From the NCBI RefSeq assembly GCF_030817055.1, contig NZ_JAUSYV010000001.1, forward strand, positions 3,496,001-3,560,000: a DNA stretch of 64,000 bases. The letters run 5' to 3'. Positions 62,888 through 64,000 of the stretch are shown here, piece after piece (position 1 is the stretch's first letter; each line of letters opens with the position of its first letter). The notes beneath the pieces were generated by a model. That model saw only the letters and a program-made list of their open reading frames with translations. It did not search any database and had not been told where the DNA came from. The translations under genes and the position numbers were made by a program. This stretch comes from Bacillus sp. V2I10 (lineage in GTDB: Bacteria > Bacillota > Bacilli > Bacillales > Bacillaceae).

Positions 62888-63982
62888 TTACCTCATAATC
62901 TCTTCAGCTGTCAGTTTTTCAGTAGCAATCAGGATATCATCCGGAACGTTCTGTCCGTACGTCATGTAGGCAACACCTTTTTCAGCAGAAAGGATAAAAT
63001 CATACATGGATCCTTTTGTATTTGTTTCATCAAGCTTTGTAAAAATGATTTTATCGATATGAATGGATGAGAAATTATCATGTATTTCAAGCATGTCATT
63101 TAGTTTGGATGTAACAGACAGGACCAAGAATGTTTCCATTTCTTCCGTGAAATCAATCAGCTTTTCTAAATCATTGACAAGCTGCCTGTTCCTGAAATTC
63201 CTGCCGGCCGTATCAATAAAAACCATATCCATATCCTCGAATTTTTCTTTTGCTCTCTGAAAATCTTCAATGGAATAACAGACTGCAAGCGGTGCATTTA
63301 ATATGTTGGCATATGTTTTAATTTGTTCGATTGCCGCGATCCGGTATGTATCCGTTGTGATGAATGCAATTTTTTTATGATTTTTCAGCATGCTTTCGGC
63401 TGCAAGCTTAGCAAGTGTAGTTGTTTTGCCGACACCAGTTGGCCCGACAACATTAATATATTTCTTTTGGTAGGAAATCCCTCCGAACGTCAAATGACCC
63501 ATCTTCTTCTCCATCACCTTGATCACTTCTGAATGAAATTCAGGAGGAGATTGCCAAGACACGTCATTTGGCAATTCCGAAAGTATGTCAGATCTGCTGG
63601 CTAAACCTATTTCTTTATCTTGAAGAATTTGATTCAGTTTTATCAAATGTGGAGGAAATCCCTTTTGCTGTTCATTTATACTTAAAGATTTCAGGAGGTT
63701 TTTCAGCTCAAGCAACTCCGATATCAGGGATTGCTCATGATTAATCTTATTTGCTGCCTCTGGCTCAGCTTTCATCAATTCAGGTTTCAAATGACTTCTT
63801 CTTATCCTCGGGTCCGGATCGCGTCCGGCAATCACTTCAATCTTTTTTTTCATAAAAAGACCGAAGACTCCGCCGGTATGAACAACCTTTGAGTTTAATA
63901 TCACGGCATCATGACCAAGCTCGTCTTTTATTCTTTTCATTGCTTCCTGCATATTTGGAGCAATATATTTCTTTACTTTCAT
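62888..63982 (-). CDS. flhF: FlhF, SRP-type flagellar GTPase
   Basis: 364-aa third SRP-family GTPase with FtsY and Ffh, setting flagellar basal-body position. Basic N-terminal B domain (about 1-115), N domain, and G domain with GPTGVGKTTTL at 180-190, IDTAGRNFRNRQ, and TKLDETNTKGS. 5 nt before flhG. GGGGTGGTGAA upstream of ATG. Upstream flhA is outside the window. Confidence 0.96.
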   Translation of the reverse strand: MKVKKYIAPNMQEAMKRIKDELGHDAVILNSKVVHTGGVFGLFMKKKIEVIAGRDPDPRIRRSHLKPELMKAEPEAANKINHEQSLISELLELKNLLKSLSINEQQKGFPPHLIKLNQILQDKEIGLASRSDILSELPNDVSWQSPPEFHSEVIKVMEKKMGHLTFGGISYQKKYINVVGPTGVGKTTTLAKLAAESMLKNHKKIAFITTDTYRIAAIEQIKTYANILNAPLAVCYSIEDFQRAKEKFEDMDMVFIDTAGRNFRNRQLVNDLEKLIDFTEEMETFLVLSVTSKLNDMLEIHDNFSSIHIDKIIFTKLDETNTKGSMYDFILSAEKGVAYMTYGQNVPDDILIATEKLTAEEIMR

Positions 63983-64000
63983 GCGATATTCACCACCCCG

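Noticed and set aside
1..64000. Prophage, insertion sequence, CRISPR array, defence island, tRNA or rRNA genes
   Set aside because: None found. Gene content and order are conserved Bacillaceae core throughout, with no integrase, transposase, repeat-spacer array or cloverleaf noticed.

Overview
The window is chromosomal core sequence of an endospore-forming, flagellated member of the Bacillaceae. Every credible gene lies on the minus strand. Supporting signs are AGGAGG-type ribosome binding sites with ATG, GTG and TTG starts, spore genes (spoVFA/spoVFB for dipicolinate, tepA, spoIIIE/ftsK), a PolC-type replicase, RNase Y plus RNase J2, a LexA (SOS) box before recA, and a fla/che operon containing sigD, cheC and cheD. 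From memory, the order from flhF (right end) to ymdB (left end) is that of the flhF-ymdB segment of Bacillus subtilis. The main difference is a purine-nucleoside ABC transporter cassette (nupNOPQ) beside its likely regulator ymfC. The genus cannot be fixed from sequence alone. No tRNA, rRNA, insertion sequence, prophage or CRISPR array was found.

Read in the direction of transcription (right to left): (1) 63982-55978, the 3' part of the fla/che operon: flhF, flhG, cheB, cheA, cheW (frameshifted), cheC, cheD, sigD, swrB. (2) 55825-46480, translation and envelope genes: rpsB, tsf, pyrH, frr, uppS, cdsA, dxr, rasP, proS. (3) polC alone. (4) 41729-36634, the rimP-nusA-ylxR-ylxQ-infB-ylxP-rbfA operon behind a strong promoter and a leader with an attenuator-like terminator; then truB, ribC, rpsO, pnpA. 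(5) 31744-24031, ylxY, mlpA, ymxH, then spoVFA-spoVFB and asd-dapG-dapA. Aspartate is turned into dihydrodipicolinate by DapG, Asd and DapA, and SpoVFAB oxidises it to dipicolinate for the spore core. (6) rnjB, tepA-ylzJ, ftsK/spoIIIE. (7) 18212-12553, ymfC (GntR) and nupN-nupO-nupP-nupQ. (8) 12402-6012, a decayed ymfD exporter, the M16 peptidase pair ymfF-ymfH, ymfI, ymfJ, ymfK, rodZ-like ymfM. (9) pgsA, cinA, recA, rny and ymdB (stop codon just outside the window).

I found no undescribed multi-gene system. The items most worth a second look are small. cheW has a one-base frameshift at an A6 tract, and flhG has a probable one at another A6 tract. ymfD has an out-of-frame internal deletion whose junction can be read as both flanks. 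The rimP-nusA leader has an attenuator-like hairpin. The rny leader has a possible 25-codon upstream ORF. There is a two-copy intergenic element and one copy resembling a dispersed Bacillaceae repeat. Gene names rest on recognised protein similarity and gene order; no database search was run.
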